DNA from: Methanomicrobiales archaeon
Lineage (GTDB): Archaea; Halobacteriota; Methanomicrobia; Methanomicrobiales; JACTUA01
Assembly (NCBI GenBank): GCA_028678635.1
Contig: JAJRDC010000027.1
Coordinates: forward strand, 1 to 6,266
Reading direction: 5' to 3'
Length of the DNA stretch: 6,266 nt
The translations under genes and the position numbers were made by a program. Positions 1-6,230 of the stretch are shown here, piece after piece. Positions within the stretch are counted from its first letter, which is position 1; the number at the start of each line of letters is the position of its first letter. The notes below the pieces were generated by a model, which ran no database searches, was not told the origin of the DNA, and saw only the letters and a list, made by a program, of their open reading frames with translations.

Positions 1-1495
1 CCAGCGGGATCGCCGCCTCCAGGTACTCCGGAGAGGATGTCGTCATGGAGAGCTCGATCAGGCCGTGGAGCAGGAAGGCGTAATCGTCCAGGAGCCCGGT
101 GACCGCGGCCTCGCCATCGGCCCACCGGTGCAGGAGCCTCCCGTTCCCCCGGCGAAGGTGCCGGAGGATGAAGGACGCGTCATCCTCTGCCGCCCGGGCA
201 TAGGCTGGATCACCGAATGCCCGGGAGGCCAGGGAGAGCGCCCCGATGGCCATCCCGTTCCAGTCGGTGAGGATCTTCTCGTCCCTCTGCGGGCCGGGCC
301 GGCGGGCCCGGGCATCCTGGAGGGTACCGAGGGCAGACGAGAGGACCGGATCAGGCTCCGGTTCGTCTGGGTCGGCGGCGGATGCCCTCCGGCGAGAGAG
401 GATATTCAATCCCGCAACCGTTGGGAAATTCCCCTCCTTCTCCACCGCAAACTCCTTCCGGAGCGCCGCCAGTTCGTTGGCAGAGAGGAGCGTCTCCAGT
501 TCATGCCAGCTCCAGAGGTAGTACCCACCCTCGATCCCGCCGGTCTCAGCATCCCGGGCGGCCGCAAAACCGCCCCCGGGCAGGCCCAGGTCCCGGATCA
601 TGTACCGGAGCGTGTTCTCGGCAACCTCCCGGAACTGGGGTGCTGACGTTGCCAGGAAGGCTTCTGTATAGGCTTCGGCAATCAATGCCTGGTCATAGAG
701 CATCTTCTCAAAGTGTGGGATCCGCCATTCCCAATCCGTTGCGTACCGGTGGAACCCTCCCCCGAGGACGTCATGAATCCCGCCCCGGGCCATGGACCGG
801 AGCGTGGCAAGGGCCATCCGGAGGGCATCCCTGTTGCCGGTCCTTTGCCAGGAACGGAGAAGGAAGACAGGGACATGGGGCGTCGGGAACTTCGGGGGGC
901 CACCGAATCCGCCGTGGACCGGATCAAAGGCCCGGGAAAGGTCCCGGATCGCCCGGTCCAGCAGGGCTGAAGCGGGGATACCACCGGGCGATCCGCCAGA
1001 AGGCGTACCCCGGTTCCTGAAGAGATCCATCCCTGCCCGAACCAGGTCCTCCCGCTGCGTCTCCCAGAGATGCTTCACCGAGGGGACCAGCTCCCGCAGG
1101 CCGGTGATGCCGTGCCGGCTCTCGGGGGGCAGGTAGGTGGCCGCGAGAAAGGGGATCCCGTCCGGCGTCATGAGAATGGTGAGCGGCCACCCCGCGGTTC
1201 CGCTCATGGTAAGGGCCGCATTGATGTACACCTGGTCGATGTCCGGCCGCTCCTCCCGGTCCACCTTCACGCAGACGAAGGCATTGTTCAGGAGCGCTGC
1301 GATCTCCGGGTTCTCGAAGGACTCCCGGGCCATCACGTGACACCAGTGGCACGTGGAGTAGCCGATGGAGAGGAAGACGGGCCGGTCCTCCCTCCGGGCC
1401 CTCTCGAACGCCTCGCTCCCCCACGGGTACCAGTCCACCGGATTCCCTCCATGCTGGCGCAGGTACAGGCTCTTCTCACGGGCCAGGCGGTTCAT
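1..1495 (-). CDS. DUF255/YyaL-type thioredoxin-domain protein (partial, C-terminus beyond window)
   Basis: The open frame runs from an ATG at 1495 to the left edge, giving 498 codons without a stop or frameshift. Family members are usually about 680-700 residues, so roughly the last 200 are missing. The N-terminus is a thioredoxin-like DUF255 domain. It holds the hallmark NPVDWYPWG (18-26), a redox-type CHWC in STCHWCHVM (47-55, Cys49 and Cys52), [10 protein letters not shown] (78-87) and GWPL (102-105). [10 protein letters not shown] (195-204) opens the region that leads into an alpha/alpha-barrel related to sugar epimerases, with [11 protein letters not shown] near the cut. No signal peptide is seen, so it is probably cytosolic. 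The family is widespread in archaea, bacteria and animals (SPATA20); its reaction is not established, and a redox or chaperone role is only guessed from CxxC. The start is firm: an in-frame TAG lies three codons upstream and MNRLAREKS matches the usual family N-terminus. GGAGGT lies unusually close, 2 nt from the ATG. Confidence 0.93.
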   Translation of the reverse strand, partial: MNRLAREKSLYLRQHGGNPVDWYPWGSEAFERARREDRPVFLSIGYSTCHWCHVMARESFENPEIAALLNNAFVCVKVDREERPDIDQVYINAALTMSGTAGWPLTILMTPDGIPFLAATYLPPESRHGITGLRELVPSVKHLWETQREDLVRAGMDLFRNRGTPSGGSPGGIPASALLDRAIRDLSRAFDPVHGGFGGPPKFPTPHVPVFLLRSWQRTGNRDALRMALATLRSMARGGIHDVLGGGFHRYATDWEWRIPHFEKMLYDQALIAEAYTEAFLATSAPQFREVAENTLRYMIRDLGLPGGGFAAARDAETGGIEGGYYLWSWHELETLLSANELAALRKEFAVEKEGNFPTVAGLNILSRRRASAADPDEPEPDPVLSSALGTLQDARARRPGPQRDEKILTDWNGMAIGALSLASRAFGDPAYARAAEDDASFILRHLRRGNGRLLHRWADGEAAVTGLLDDYAFLLHGLIELSMTTSSPEYLEAAIPL

Positions 1496-1530
1496 GGACC
1501 TCCGCTACTCTCCGGTAAACGTTCGGCAGT

Positions 1531-1538
1531 GAAATACC
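1531..1538 (-). promoter_or_regulatory. Possible weak TATA element for the DUF255 gene
   Basis: Read on the minus strand this is GGTATTTC, the most AT-rich stretch in the divergent spacer. Its centre is about 40 bp before the ATG at 1495. With the usual archaeal spacing of about 26 bp, transcription would start near 1509 and give a leader of about 14 nt carrying the GGAGGT ribosome site. The match to an archaeal TATA box is poor, so this is a weak call. Confidence 0.25.
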
Positions 1539-1540
1539 AT

Positions 1541-1562
1541 TGCCCCCCGGGCATCGGGGGCA
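1541..1562. repeat. GC-rich inverted repeat in divergent spacer
   Basis: TGCCCCC (1541-1547) is the exact reverse complement of GGGGGCA (1556-1562), with an 8-nt loop. It lies between the divergently read DUF255 and UPF0280 genes. It could be an operator or a leader hairpin for either gene, or simply a chance product of GC-rich sequence. The rest of the spacer (1496-1627) shows no convincing promoter for the plus-strand gene. Confidence 0.4.
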
Positions 1563-1627
1563 GGGGACAGGTTCATGGCACGGTGCGGTACACTCTCTTC
1601 CAGCGGGAGTTTTTCCAGGTACATGTC

Positions 1628-2335
1628 ATGATCCGGGAGCATTTCCAGTACCGGGAGACCATTGCCACGATCCTGGCCGATGAGCCGGCCCATGTGGAGG
1701 CAGCGAAGGAGGGACTGATGGAGGCACGCCGGGAGGTGGAGGCATGCATTGCGGCGGATCCCTTCTTTGCCATCACCTACTCGCCCCACCGGCCCCCGTT
1801 CCGGGGCAGGACGGTGGACCGGATGGTGGAAGCCGCGGAGGAGGCGGGCGTTGGCCCGATGGCGGCCGTGGCCGGGGCCATCGCATGGTCCGGGGCTGAG
1901 GCGATGCAGGCAGCGGGCGCACCCTTCGGGATCATTGACAACGGCGGGGACATCGCCCTCTTCACCGACCGGGAGATCCGGGTCGGGGTCCACGCTGGCG
2001 GTGCCCCCCTCTCCAACCGGATCGCGTTCCAGGTATCGCCCACTGACGGAATCCTGGGGATCTGTACCTCGTCGGCGACGGTCGGTCACTCGGTGAGCCT
2101 CGGGATGGCGGACGCCGTGACGGTCTTCTGCCCGGACGTGGCCCGGGCCGATGCATGGGCCACGGCCCTCTGCAACACGGTGACCCCGTACGATGATTCC
2201 GCCTTTCTCCCCCTGGAGGGCAGCCAGGTGCGTGGGGTCCTCGTCATCATCGGCGACCATGTGGCCATGTGGGGGACCCTGCCCCCGCTGGTTGGTGCCA
2301 CAGTTGACCCGGATCTGATCACCCGGGGACAGTGA
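1628..2335 (+). CDS. UPF0280 family protein (ApbE-like fold, COG2122)
   Basis: This 235-residue protein matches the UPF0280 family, which is common in methanogens and related to ApbE flavin transferases. Recognisable blocks are VGPMAAVAG (75-83), DNGGDIA (104-110), a CTSSATVGHS segment (146-155) and RADAWATALCN (173-183), which resembles the ADA-ATAL motif of ApbE. The C-terminus VAMWGTLPP (212-220) resembles the MWGKVP ending of Methanosarcina homologues. The true substrate is unknown; flavin transfer or cofactor work is inference from the fold. The frame stays open far upstream, but that part is antisense to DUF255. The ATG at 1628 was chosen because MIREHFQYRETIATI aligns with the conserved N-terminus (REHF-KET). 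Only a weak AGGT precedes it. An in-frame GTG at 1583 would add 15 residues and cannot be excluded. It is divergent from DUF255 and convergent with the next gene. Confidence 0.9.
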   Translation: MIREHFQYRETIATILADEPAHVEAAKEGLMEARREVEACIAADPFFAITYSPHRPPFRGRTVDRMVEAAEEAGVGPMAAVAGAIAWSGAEAMQAAGAPFGIIDNGGDIALFTDREIRVGVHAGGAPLSNRIAFQVSPTDGILGICTSSATVGHSVSLGMADAVTVFCPDVARADAWATALCNTVTPYDDSAFLPLEGSQVRGVLVIIGDHVAMWGTLPPLVGATVDPDLITRGQ

Positions 2336-2365
2336 ACCGGGAGCCGGGCTTTCCCTCAGTGTCCC
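2326..2365. repeat. Imperfect inverted repeat over two convergent stop codons
   Basis: GGGACAGTGA (2326-2335) pairs with TCAGTGTCCC (2356-2365) in 9 of 10 positions. The 20-nt loop has a further 4-bp GGGA/TCCC pairing (2339-2342 with 2352-2355). The outer arms contain the TGA of UPF0280 and the stop of the minus-strand gene. It could fold in both mRNAs as a 3' end structure. There is no T-run, which archaeal RNA polymerase mainly needs for termination, so calling it a terminator would go too far. Confidence 0.4.
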
Positions 2366-2754
2366 GTCCCGAAAAGGTATGCGCGTGCCCTGTGGTACGC
2401 ATCCATCCCTTCGAAGGATGTGACGATCTCGTCCGCCTCACGGATCTCGATGACCGGCGTCCCGTTGCGGACAAGGAAAAAGATGTCCAGGTCCTCATCG
2501 CCGCCCACCAGGATCCCCTCCCTGGCATCCTGGGCCGGGTGGAGGAGGAGCCGGTCCTGGGCCAGCGGATCCGGCACCGCCCGGAAATGGTAGTAGAAGA
2601 GCTGGAAGGCGTTTAACAGGTCCGAGTCAAGGAGGGCTGCCCGGTCGCCGGGATCAAGGGTATCCAGCACCTCCGCGAGCCTGGCCTCGTCCTCGCCGGC
2701 TATCTGCAGCACCCGGTCCGCGAGGACTGCGAGTTCCAGGGCATCGACCACCAT
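2356..2754 (-). CDS. Hypothetical protein, unrecognised, 132 aa
   Basis: I do not recognise this family. The protein is acidic, with an N-terminal half that looks helical (VVDALELAVLADRVLQIAG, 2-20; then ARLAEVLDTL and a LLNAFQLFYYHF segment at 46-57). The C-terminal half looks like beta strands: GILVGGDEDLDIFFLVRNGTPVIEIR spans 80-105. No Cys, catalytic signature, signal peptide or membrane segment is visible. It stands alone on the minus strand between UPF0280 (convergent) and the winged-helix operon (divergent). Start choice: GGAG at 2763-2760 sits 5 nt before the ATG at 2754, and a TATA element at 2819-2824 would start mRNA near 2795. An upstream GTG at 2811 would give 151 residues, with AAGGAT in front of it, but it lies before the inferred transcription start and adds a linker-like segment. 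The lack of stops and the normal codon pattern support it as real. Confidence 0.72.
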   Translation of the reverse strand: MVVDALELAVLADRVLQIAGEDEARLAEVLDTLDPGDRAALLDSDLLNAFQLFYYHFRAVPDPLAQDRLLLHPAQDAREGILVGGDEDLDIFFLVRNGTPVIEIREADEIVTSFEGMDAYHRARAYLFGTGH

Positions 2755-2818
2755 CATCACTCCGGCTGCGGGCCCGGAGTCATCGGCCAACGGGGACTCC
2801 GGGTCCCTCACCTAATCC

Positions 2819-2824
2819 TTATAT
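2819..2824. promoter_or_regulatory. TATA element of the divergent promoter region
   Basis: TTATAT within CCTTATATCATT is the only strong AT-rich TATA-like sequence between the divergent genes at 2754 (minus) and 2848 (plus). Its centre is 26-27 bp before the GTG at 2848, the usual distance from an archaeal TATA box to the transcription start. Read on the other strand (GATATAAGG) it would start a minus-strand mRNA near 2795, about 40 nt before the ATG at 2754. One element may therefore serve both directions, though the TFB recognition element is not clear on either side. Confidence 0.6.
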
Positions 2825-2827
2825 CAT

Positions 2828-2844
2828 TACTCTCCTTTAGAGTA
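2828..2844. promoter_or_regulatory. Candidate operator dyad between TATA box and operon start
   Basis: TACTCT (2828-2833) and AGAGTA (2839-2844) form a perfect 6-bp inverted repeat around a 5-nt spacer, 17 bp in all. It begins 3 bp after the TATA element region and ends 3 bp before the GTG at 2848. A bound protein here would block RNA polymerase recruitment. The first gene of the operon encodes a small winged-helix protein, so it is a natural candidate ligand; this link is inference. Confidence 0.45.
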
Positions 2845-2847
2845 TGT

Positions 2848-3126
2848 GTGCGCGAGGAGGAGCAGGACTGGCTGATCTACTGCCTCATCGTGGCCAGGGA
2901 GAGGATCACGGTCCCTGAACTGGAGTCGGAGACCGGCCTTGAGCGGCCTTTGGTGGAGGCATCGGCGGCCCGGCTGTTGAAGGGGATGATTGTCGAGCGG
3001 GACGGGGAGTCCCTCCGGGCCATGGCCGTCGGGGAATCCCTGGCCAAGTGCCAGGTCAACCACTCCGACTCCTTGTCCCTCATCATCGAGAACGGGATCA
3101 TCCGGGTCAGGAAGGAAGACGGCTGA
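2848..3126 (+). CDS. Small winged-helix protein, first gene of operon, 92 aa
   Basis: The protein begins [20 protein letters not shown]. Residues 19-50 fit a winged helix-turn-helix: [12 protein letters not shown], then a recognition-like helix [15 protein letters not shown] charged strand-turn-strand ([13 protein letters not shown], 47-59) looks like the wing. The C-terminal part ([20 protein letters not shown], 73-92) may dimerise. I know of no named family; a DNA-binding role is inferred from this pattern. The start is a GTG at 2848. The nearby ATG at 2844 is in another frame that stops within about 25 codons, and no ribosome site is present. The TATA centre is 26-27 bp away, so the mRNA is probably leaderless. 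The TGA shares one base with the ATG of the tRNA methyltransferase (TGATG), implying coupled translation. The operator-like dyad just upstream could be its own target. Confidence 0.82.
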   Translation: MREEEQDWLIYCLIVARERITVPELESETGLERPLVEASAARLLKGMIVERDGESLRAMAVGESLAKCQVNHSDSLSLIIENGIIRVRKEDG

Positions 3127-3653
3127 TGCAGTTCCCGGAGGTCGTGGTGCTCCGGCTGGGCCACCGTCCGGAGCGGGATCAGCGGGTCACCACCCACGTG
3201 GGCCTAGCAGCCCGGGCCTTCGGGGCACGGGGGATGCGGATCGCGGCAAAGGACGCCGGTGTCGTGCAGACCCTCCGGGACGTGGTGGACCGGTGGGGGG
3301 GCGACTTCACGGTGCAGGACGGGATTTCCTGGCGGCAGTGCATCCGGGAATGGAAGGAGTCCGGCGGAACAGTGGTCCACCTGACCATGTACGGCCTCCG
3401 GCTCACCGACACCGTGGAGGAACTCCGGGGCAAGGAACGCATCCTTCTCGTGGCAGGCGCCGAGAAGGTCCCGGGGGAGGTCTACGGCCTCGCGGACTAC
3501 AACATCTCTGTCTCAACCCAGCCCCACTCCGAAGTTTCCGGGGTGGCCGTCTTCCTGGACCGGCTCTTTGTCGGTGAAACCATGGACCGGGAGTACCCGA
3601 AGGCCCCCATGCACATCGTCCCCAGCCGTGCCGGGAAGAGGACGGAACTGTGA
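3126..3653 (+). CDS. trm56: tRNA (cytidine(56)-2'-O)-methyltransferase (aTrm56)
   Basis: This is a 175-residue archaeal SPOUT methyltransferase that uses S-adenosylmethionine to methylate the 2'-OH of C56 in the T-loop of tRNAs, stabilising the elbow. The N-terminal signature [19 protein letters not shown] (9-27) followed by ARAFGARG is typical of the family. The trefoil-knot cofactor site is visible as VVHLTMYG (83-90), [20 protein letters not shown] (107-126) and VSTQPHSEV (129-137), with VFLDRLF after it. Length is normal for the family. The ATG at 3126 gives the standard N-terminus; the frame extends upstream, but that stretch overlaps the winged-helix gene. AGGAAGGA lies about 10 nt upstream as a modest ribosome site. 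Its TGA overlaps the GTG of the ATP-grasp gene by 4 nt (GTGA). Identification is firm; regulation would come from the operon promoter near 2820. Confidence 0.96.
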   Translation: MQFPEVVVLRLGHRPERDQRVTTHVGLAARAFGARGMRIAAKDAGVVQTLRDVVDRWGGDFTVQDGISWRQCIREWKESGGTVVHLTMYGLRLTDTVEELRGKERILLVAGAEKVPGEVYGLADYNISVSTQPHSEVSGVAVFLDRLFVGETMDREYPKAPMHIVPSRAGKRTEL

Positions 3654-4750
3654 CGGGCAGGGTACTGGTTGCCGGGTTTTCCACCCGTCATGTGGCCCAG
3701 TCGGCGGCAGCGGCGGGCTACGACGTGGTGTCCGTGGACCACTTCTGCGACCGGGACCTCTCCCTGTACACCAGTGACCGGATCTCCTTCTCCGACGTGG
3801 ATGAGATCCCGGACTGCATCGCCGAGATGGCCCGCCGGCACCGGGTGGACTGGCTGGTGACCACGTCGGGGGCAGAGACCCTCCACACCCCCATTCCTCT
3901 TCTCGGAAACGGTCCCGGCATCGCGGCCCGGTTCCTGGACAAGGCCCGCGTCCAGGAGTTCTTCGAGTCTGCGGGAATTCCCGTCCCTTCACGTGTTCCC
4001 GAGGGGATGTTTCCGGCAATGGTGAAGCCGCTCAGCGCATCGGGCGGGTGGCGGAACCGGGTGGTCTGTTCTGAAAAGGATCTGGCTGCCTGGCGGGATG
4101 AGTATCCCGGCATGGACCATCTCCTCCAGCAGGTGGTGGAGGGCACCCCGGCATCGGTCTCCTGCCTCTGCAACGGGAAGGGAGCCGTGGCCCTGGCCTG
4201 CAACGCCCAGATCCTCCGGGGGGAGGACCCGGCACCCTGGGGGTTCGCCGGCTCCCTGACCCCGTTCTCCCATCCCCTCTCGGGCCACATGGCAGCGTTC
4301 GCGGCGCGGGCCGCCGCCGCCAGCGGGTGCGTGGGATCGGTGGGGATCGACTTTGTGCTGGAGAAGGACGCCTGGGCCATCGAGCTGAATCCCCGGTTCC
4401 AGGCCACGGTGGACACGGTGGAACGGGCCCTCGGGGTGAACCTCTTCCGGCTCCATGTCGATGCCTGCAGGGGCATCCTCCCCGCCCGTCCGTTCCGGCC
4501 ACGGCAGCACGTTCTCCGGCAGATCCTTTTTGCGCCCCGGACTCTTGTCGTCAGGGGAGACCTCATGGGCCTCCTTCCCCGGGTGGCCGACATTCCCTGG
4601 CCCGGCACCCGGATTGCCGAGGGTGACGCCCTGATCTCGGTCTTCGGGTGGGGCCCCACCCCCGCCCATGCGGAGGCCATGCGGGACGACACCATTAACC
4701 GTGTCCACCGCGCTATAGGATATCATGCAGGCGGGGGAAGTACTGGCTGA
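3650..4750 (+). CDS. ATP-grasp superfamily carboligase (COG2232-like), substrate unknown
   Basis: The 366-residue protein is built like an ATP-grasp ligase, which activates a carboxylate as acyl phosphate and joins it to an amine or thiol. The N-terminal pre-ATP domain starts [20 protein letters not shown] (4-23), a Rossmann-like nucleotide or substrate fold. The ATP-binding core has [16 protein letters not shown] (121-136, Lys126 and a glycine-rich loop) and [14 protein letters not shown] (160-173). GSVGIDFVL (229-237) and [16 protein letters not shown] (243-258) carry the Glu/Asn metal ligands. ELNPRFQ-T-E with ERA after it is characteristic of COG2232, described only as a predicted carboligase. 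It is not MfnD (tyramine-glutamate ligase) by motif recall, but this was not tested. The start is a GTG at 3650 with GAGG 8 nt upstream. It overlaps the methyltransferase by 4 nt and TFE by 26 nt. The tail GGGSTG looks like a byproduct of that overlap. Confidence 0.88.
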   Translation: MTGRVLVAGFSTRHVAQSAAAAGYDVVSVDHFCDRDLSLYTSDRISFSDVDEIPDCIAEMARRHRVDWLVTTSGAETLHTPIPLLGNGPGIAARFLDKARVQEFFESAGIPVPSRVPEGMFPAMVKPLSASGGWRNRVVCSEKDLAAWRDEYPGMDHLLQQVVEGTPASVSCLCNGKGAVALACNAQILRGEDPAPWGFAGSLTPFSHPLSGHMAAFAARAAAASGCVGSVGIDFVLEKDAWAIELNPRFQATVDTVERALGVNLFRLHVDACRGILPARPFRPRQHVLRQILFAPRTLVVRGDLMGLLPRVADIPWPGTRIAEGDALISVFGWGPTPAHAEAMRDDTINRVHRAIGYHAGGGSTG

Positions 4751-5240
4751 CGAAGCGATCCGGAGCTACCTTCACCGGCTGATCGGTGACGAGGGGATCG
4801 AGCTCCTGGAGAAGTTCCCTACGGAAGGGGAATACAGTGACGAGGATCTGGCAGAGAAGACCGGCATCAACCTGAACACTGTCCGGCACTCGCTCTACGC
4901 GCTCTACGAAAAACGGCTGGCCGAGTACCGGAGGATCAAGAACACCGAGACCGGATGGCTCACCTACCTCTGGAGGTTACGCCTGGAGAACATCCCGTCC
5001 GCCCTCCAGGAGGAGATGGCCATGTTCCTGGAGAAGCTGGAGTCCCGGGAGCGGTACGAGGAGGAGAACGACTTCTACCGGTGCAAGAACTGTGGCATCT
5101 TCACCTTCAACGAAGTGGTGGACATCGACTTCGTCTGCCCCAGCTGCAGCCAGCCGGTGGAGCACTTTGACAACGAGGTCCTGCTCCAGGCCCTGAAGCG
5201 GCGGATCGCCGACGTCCAGGCCTGCCTCGGCCATGAGTGA
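4725..5240 (+). CDS. tfe: Transcription factor E, alpha subunit (TFE)
   Basis: TFE is the archaeal counterpart of TFIIE-alpha. It binds the RNA polymerase clamp and upstream DNA and helps open promoters. The 171-residue protein has the expected two domains. An extended winged helix covers about 8-90 (LLEKFPTEGEYSDEDLAEKTGINLNTVRHSLYALYE, then TETGWLTYLWRL at 75-86). A charged helical linker spans 93-116. A zinc ribbon follows at 118-145 with ligands Cys120, Cys123 (YRCKNCG), Cys138 and Cys141 (FVCPSCS). All four Cys are intact. The start ATG at 4725 lies inside the end of the ATP-grasp gene, 26 nt before its stop; TAGGAT sits about 4 nt upstream. Its own TGA overlaps the HD gene by 8 nt. TFE inside an operon with tRNA modification and hydrolase genes implies that its level is tied to theirs. 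Confidence 0.96.
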   Translation: MQAGEVLADEAIRSYLHRLIGDEGIELLEKFPTEGEYSDEDLAEKTGINLNTVRHSLYALYEKRLAEYRRIKNTETGWLTYLWRLRLENIPSALQEEMAMFLEKLESRERYEEENDFYRCKNCGIFTFNEVVDIDFVCPSCSQPVEHFDNEVLLQALKRRIADVQACLGHE

Positions 5241-5715
5241 TCCCGAGGAAGATCTCCTTCGGAAGGCCGGGTGCAGCGAAGGCATCATCGCCCACTGCAG
5301 GGCTGTCTGCACCGTCGCCCTCTCCTTTACGCGGTCCCCGGTCGTTGACCGGAATCTGGTCCGGGAAGGGGCGATGCTCCACGATATCGGCCGCTCCCGC
5401 ACCCATTCCATTGCCCATGCACAGGAGGGGGCGGCAATCCTCCGGGAGATGGGCGTCCGCGAAGAGGTCGCCCGGATAGCCGAGAGGCACATCGGCGCCG
5501 GTCTCACCGCCGACGAATGCTCCCTTCTCGGGCTCCTCCCCCGGGATTCTCTCCCCCGTACTCTTGAGGAACAGATCGTGGCCAACGCCGACAACCTGGT
5601 CCAGGGTCAGCGGGAGACCTCCGTGGTCCGGCTGTTGCAGGAAGGGTACCACCTGAAGAGACGGCTCCGGTACCGGCAGTACCGGCTCTGGATCCGGATG
5701 GAGGCCTTCAGATGA
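5233..5715 (+). CDS. HD-domain hydrolase (TIGR00295-like)
   Basis: The 160-residue protein is a compact HD-superfamily metal-dependent phosphohydrolase. The metal ligands can be followed: His21 in AHCRAV, His50-Asp51 in MLHDIGRSRTHS (48-59), His86 in ERHIGAGLT (84-92) and Asp120 in IVANADNLV (115-123). The wording LHDIGR, HIGAGL and TLEEQIVANADNL is that of the archaeal TIGR00295 family, whose substrate is unknown; nucleotide or phosphate-ester hydrolysis is inference from HD proteins in general. It lacks any extra sensory or synthetase domain. The ATG at 5233 overlaps the last 8 nt of TFE, and no good ribosome site is present, so translation probably depends on ribosomes finishing TFE. It is the last gene of the operon and overlaps the next gene tail-to-tail. 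Confidence 0.93.
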   Translation: MSDPEEDLLRKAGCSEGIIAHCRAVCTVALSFTRSPVVDRNLVREGAMLHDIGRSRTHSIAHAQEGAAILREMGVREEVARIAERHIGAGLTADECSLLGLLPRDSLPRTLEEQIVANADNLVQGQRETSVVRLLQEGYHLKRRLRYRQYRLWIRMEAFR

Positions 5716-6208
5716 TCAGCTGCTGGACCATGGGCAGGGAACGGAGTTCCTCGTAGAGCACCGCGGGGGGTGTTCCGTCCACGATAATAACGAGCCGGGG
5801 CTCCTCAGAGAAGTAGGGGTCGTTCACAAAGATCTGCCGGATCCCCAGGTCATGGTCCACGATGGCCCGGACCACCGCCCCCACGATCCCCTTCTCCTGG
5901 GCGTTCCTGGGGATAACGGTGATCACCGACAGGCCCAGGGATCGCCCCACCCGGGAGAGGTCCGGCGTGGACCGCAGGTTCCGGAAGACGGCGGCCAGCG
6001 CCGGGTTGGACAGGACCCTTCGTGCCGTGGCGTCCACCACCCGGCGGTCCGACCCGATGGTATGGGCGATGTGGGTCGCCGGGATCTCGACGCCGTTCGC
6101 CACCACCTTCCCGTCGTCGTTCACCCCGAAACCGTTCTCCAGCAGGAACCGGGCCACCTTCGCCTGGGACGGGGAGTCGGCAAACTCCTCCAGGATCTCG
6201 GACCACAT
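5708..6208 (-). CDS. ACT-domain protein, predicted amino-acid metabolism regulator (COG2150)
   Basis: The 166-residue protein fits archaeal COG2150, annotated only as a predicted regulator with an ACT domain. The N-terminal part (MWSEILEEFADSPSQAKVAR, 1-20, continuing to about 85) is helical and resembles a helix-turn-helix: IPATHIAHTIGSDRRVVDATARRVL at 42-66. The C-terminal ACT domain is at about 92-166: LGLSVITVIPRNAQEKGIVG, then AIVDHDLGIRQIFVNDPYF and PRLVIIVDGTPP, ending VQQLII. ACT domains bind amino acids, so it may sense one and act on DNA or an enzyme; this is inferred. The start at 6208 is chosen over an in-frame ATG at 6265 because a TATA element is centred 27 bp upstream and MWSEILE is the usual family start. 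The mRNA is then leaderless. The longer form would add 19 residues and read through the TATA box. Confidence 0.88.
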   Translation of the reverse strand: MWSEILEEFADSPSQAKVARFLLENGFGVNDDGKVVANGVEIPATHIAHTIGSDRRVVDATARRVLSNPALAAVFRNLRSTPDLSRVGRSLGLSVITVIPRNAQEKGIVGAVVRAIVDHDLGIRQIFVNDPYFSEEPRLVIIVDGTPPAVLYEELRSLPMVQQLII

Positions 6209-6230
6209 ACCAGTTAGATCGCTCTCGTTG

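Noticed and set aside
65..646. 193-residue plus-strand frame at the left edge
   Set aside because: It is antisense to the DUF255 gene and has no domain or ribosome site.
924..1424. 166-residue minus-strand frame within DUF255
   Set aside because: The correct frame on the same strand carries CHWC and [10 protein letters not shown]; this one is an offset frame of the same gene.
1070..1627. Long in-frame upstream extension of the UPF0280 frame (421 residues in total)
   Set aside because: Most of it lies antisense to the firmly identified DUF255 gene, and its translation shows no family resemblance. GC-rich coding DNA often leaves the opposite strand open.
1505..2260. 251-residue open frame on the minus strand
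   Set aside because: It is antisense to UPF0280, rich in His, Arg and Gly without order, and matches no family.
2809..2811. GTG at 2811 as start of the unknown minus-strand gene
   Set aside because: It lies upstream of the transcription start implied by the TATA element, and the added residues look like a linker. The AAGGAT before it means that it is not fully excluded.
3718..4695. 325-residue open frame on the minus strand
   Set aside because: It is antisense to the ATP-grasp gene, has a low-complexity Arg/Ser/Pro-rich translation, and shows no recognisable domain.
4690..4725. Possible internal promoter for tfe (CATTAACC near 4690-4699 and TATAGGATAT near 4714)
   Set aside because: The first is a poor TATA match, and the second lies only about 10 bp before the ATG, too near to place a transcription start. 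Overlapping reading frames favour read-through from the operon promoter.
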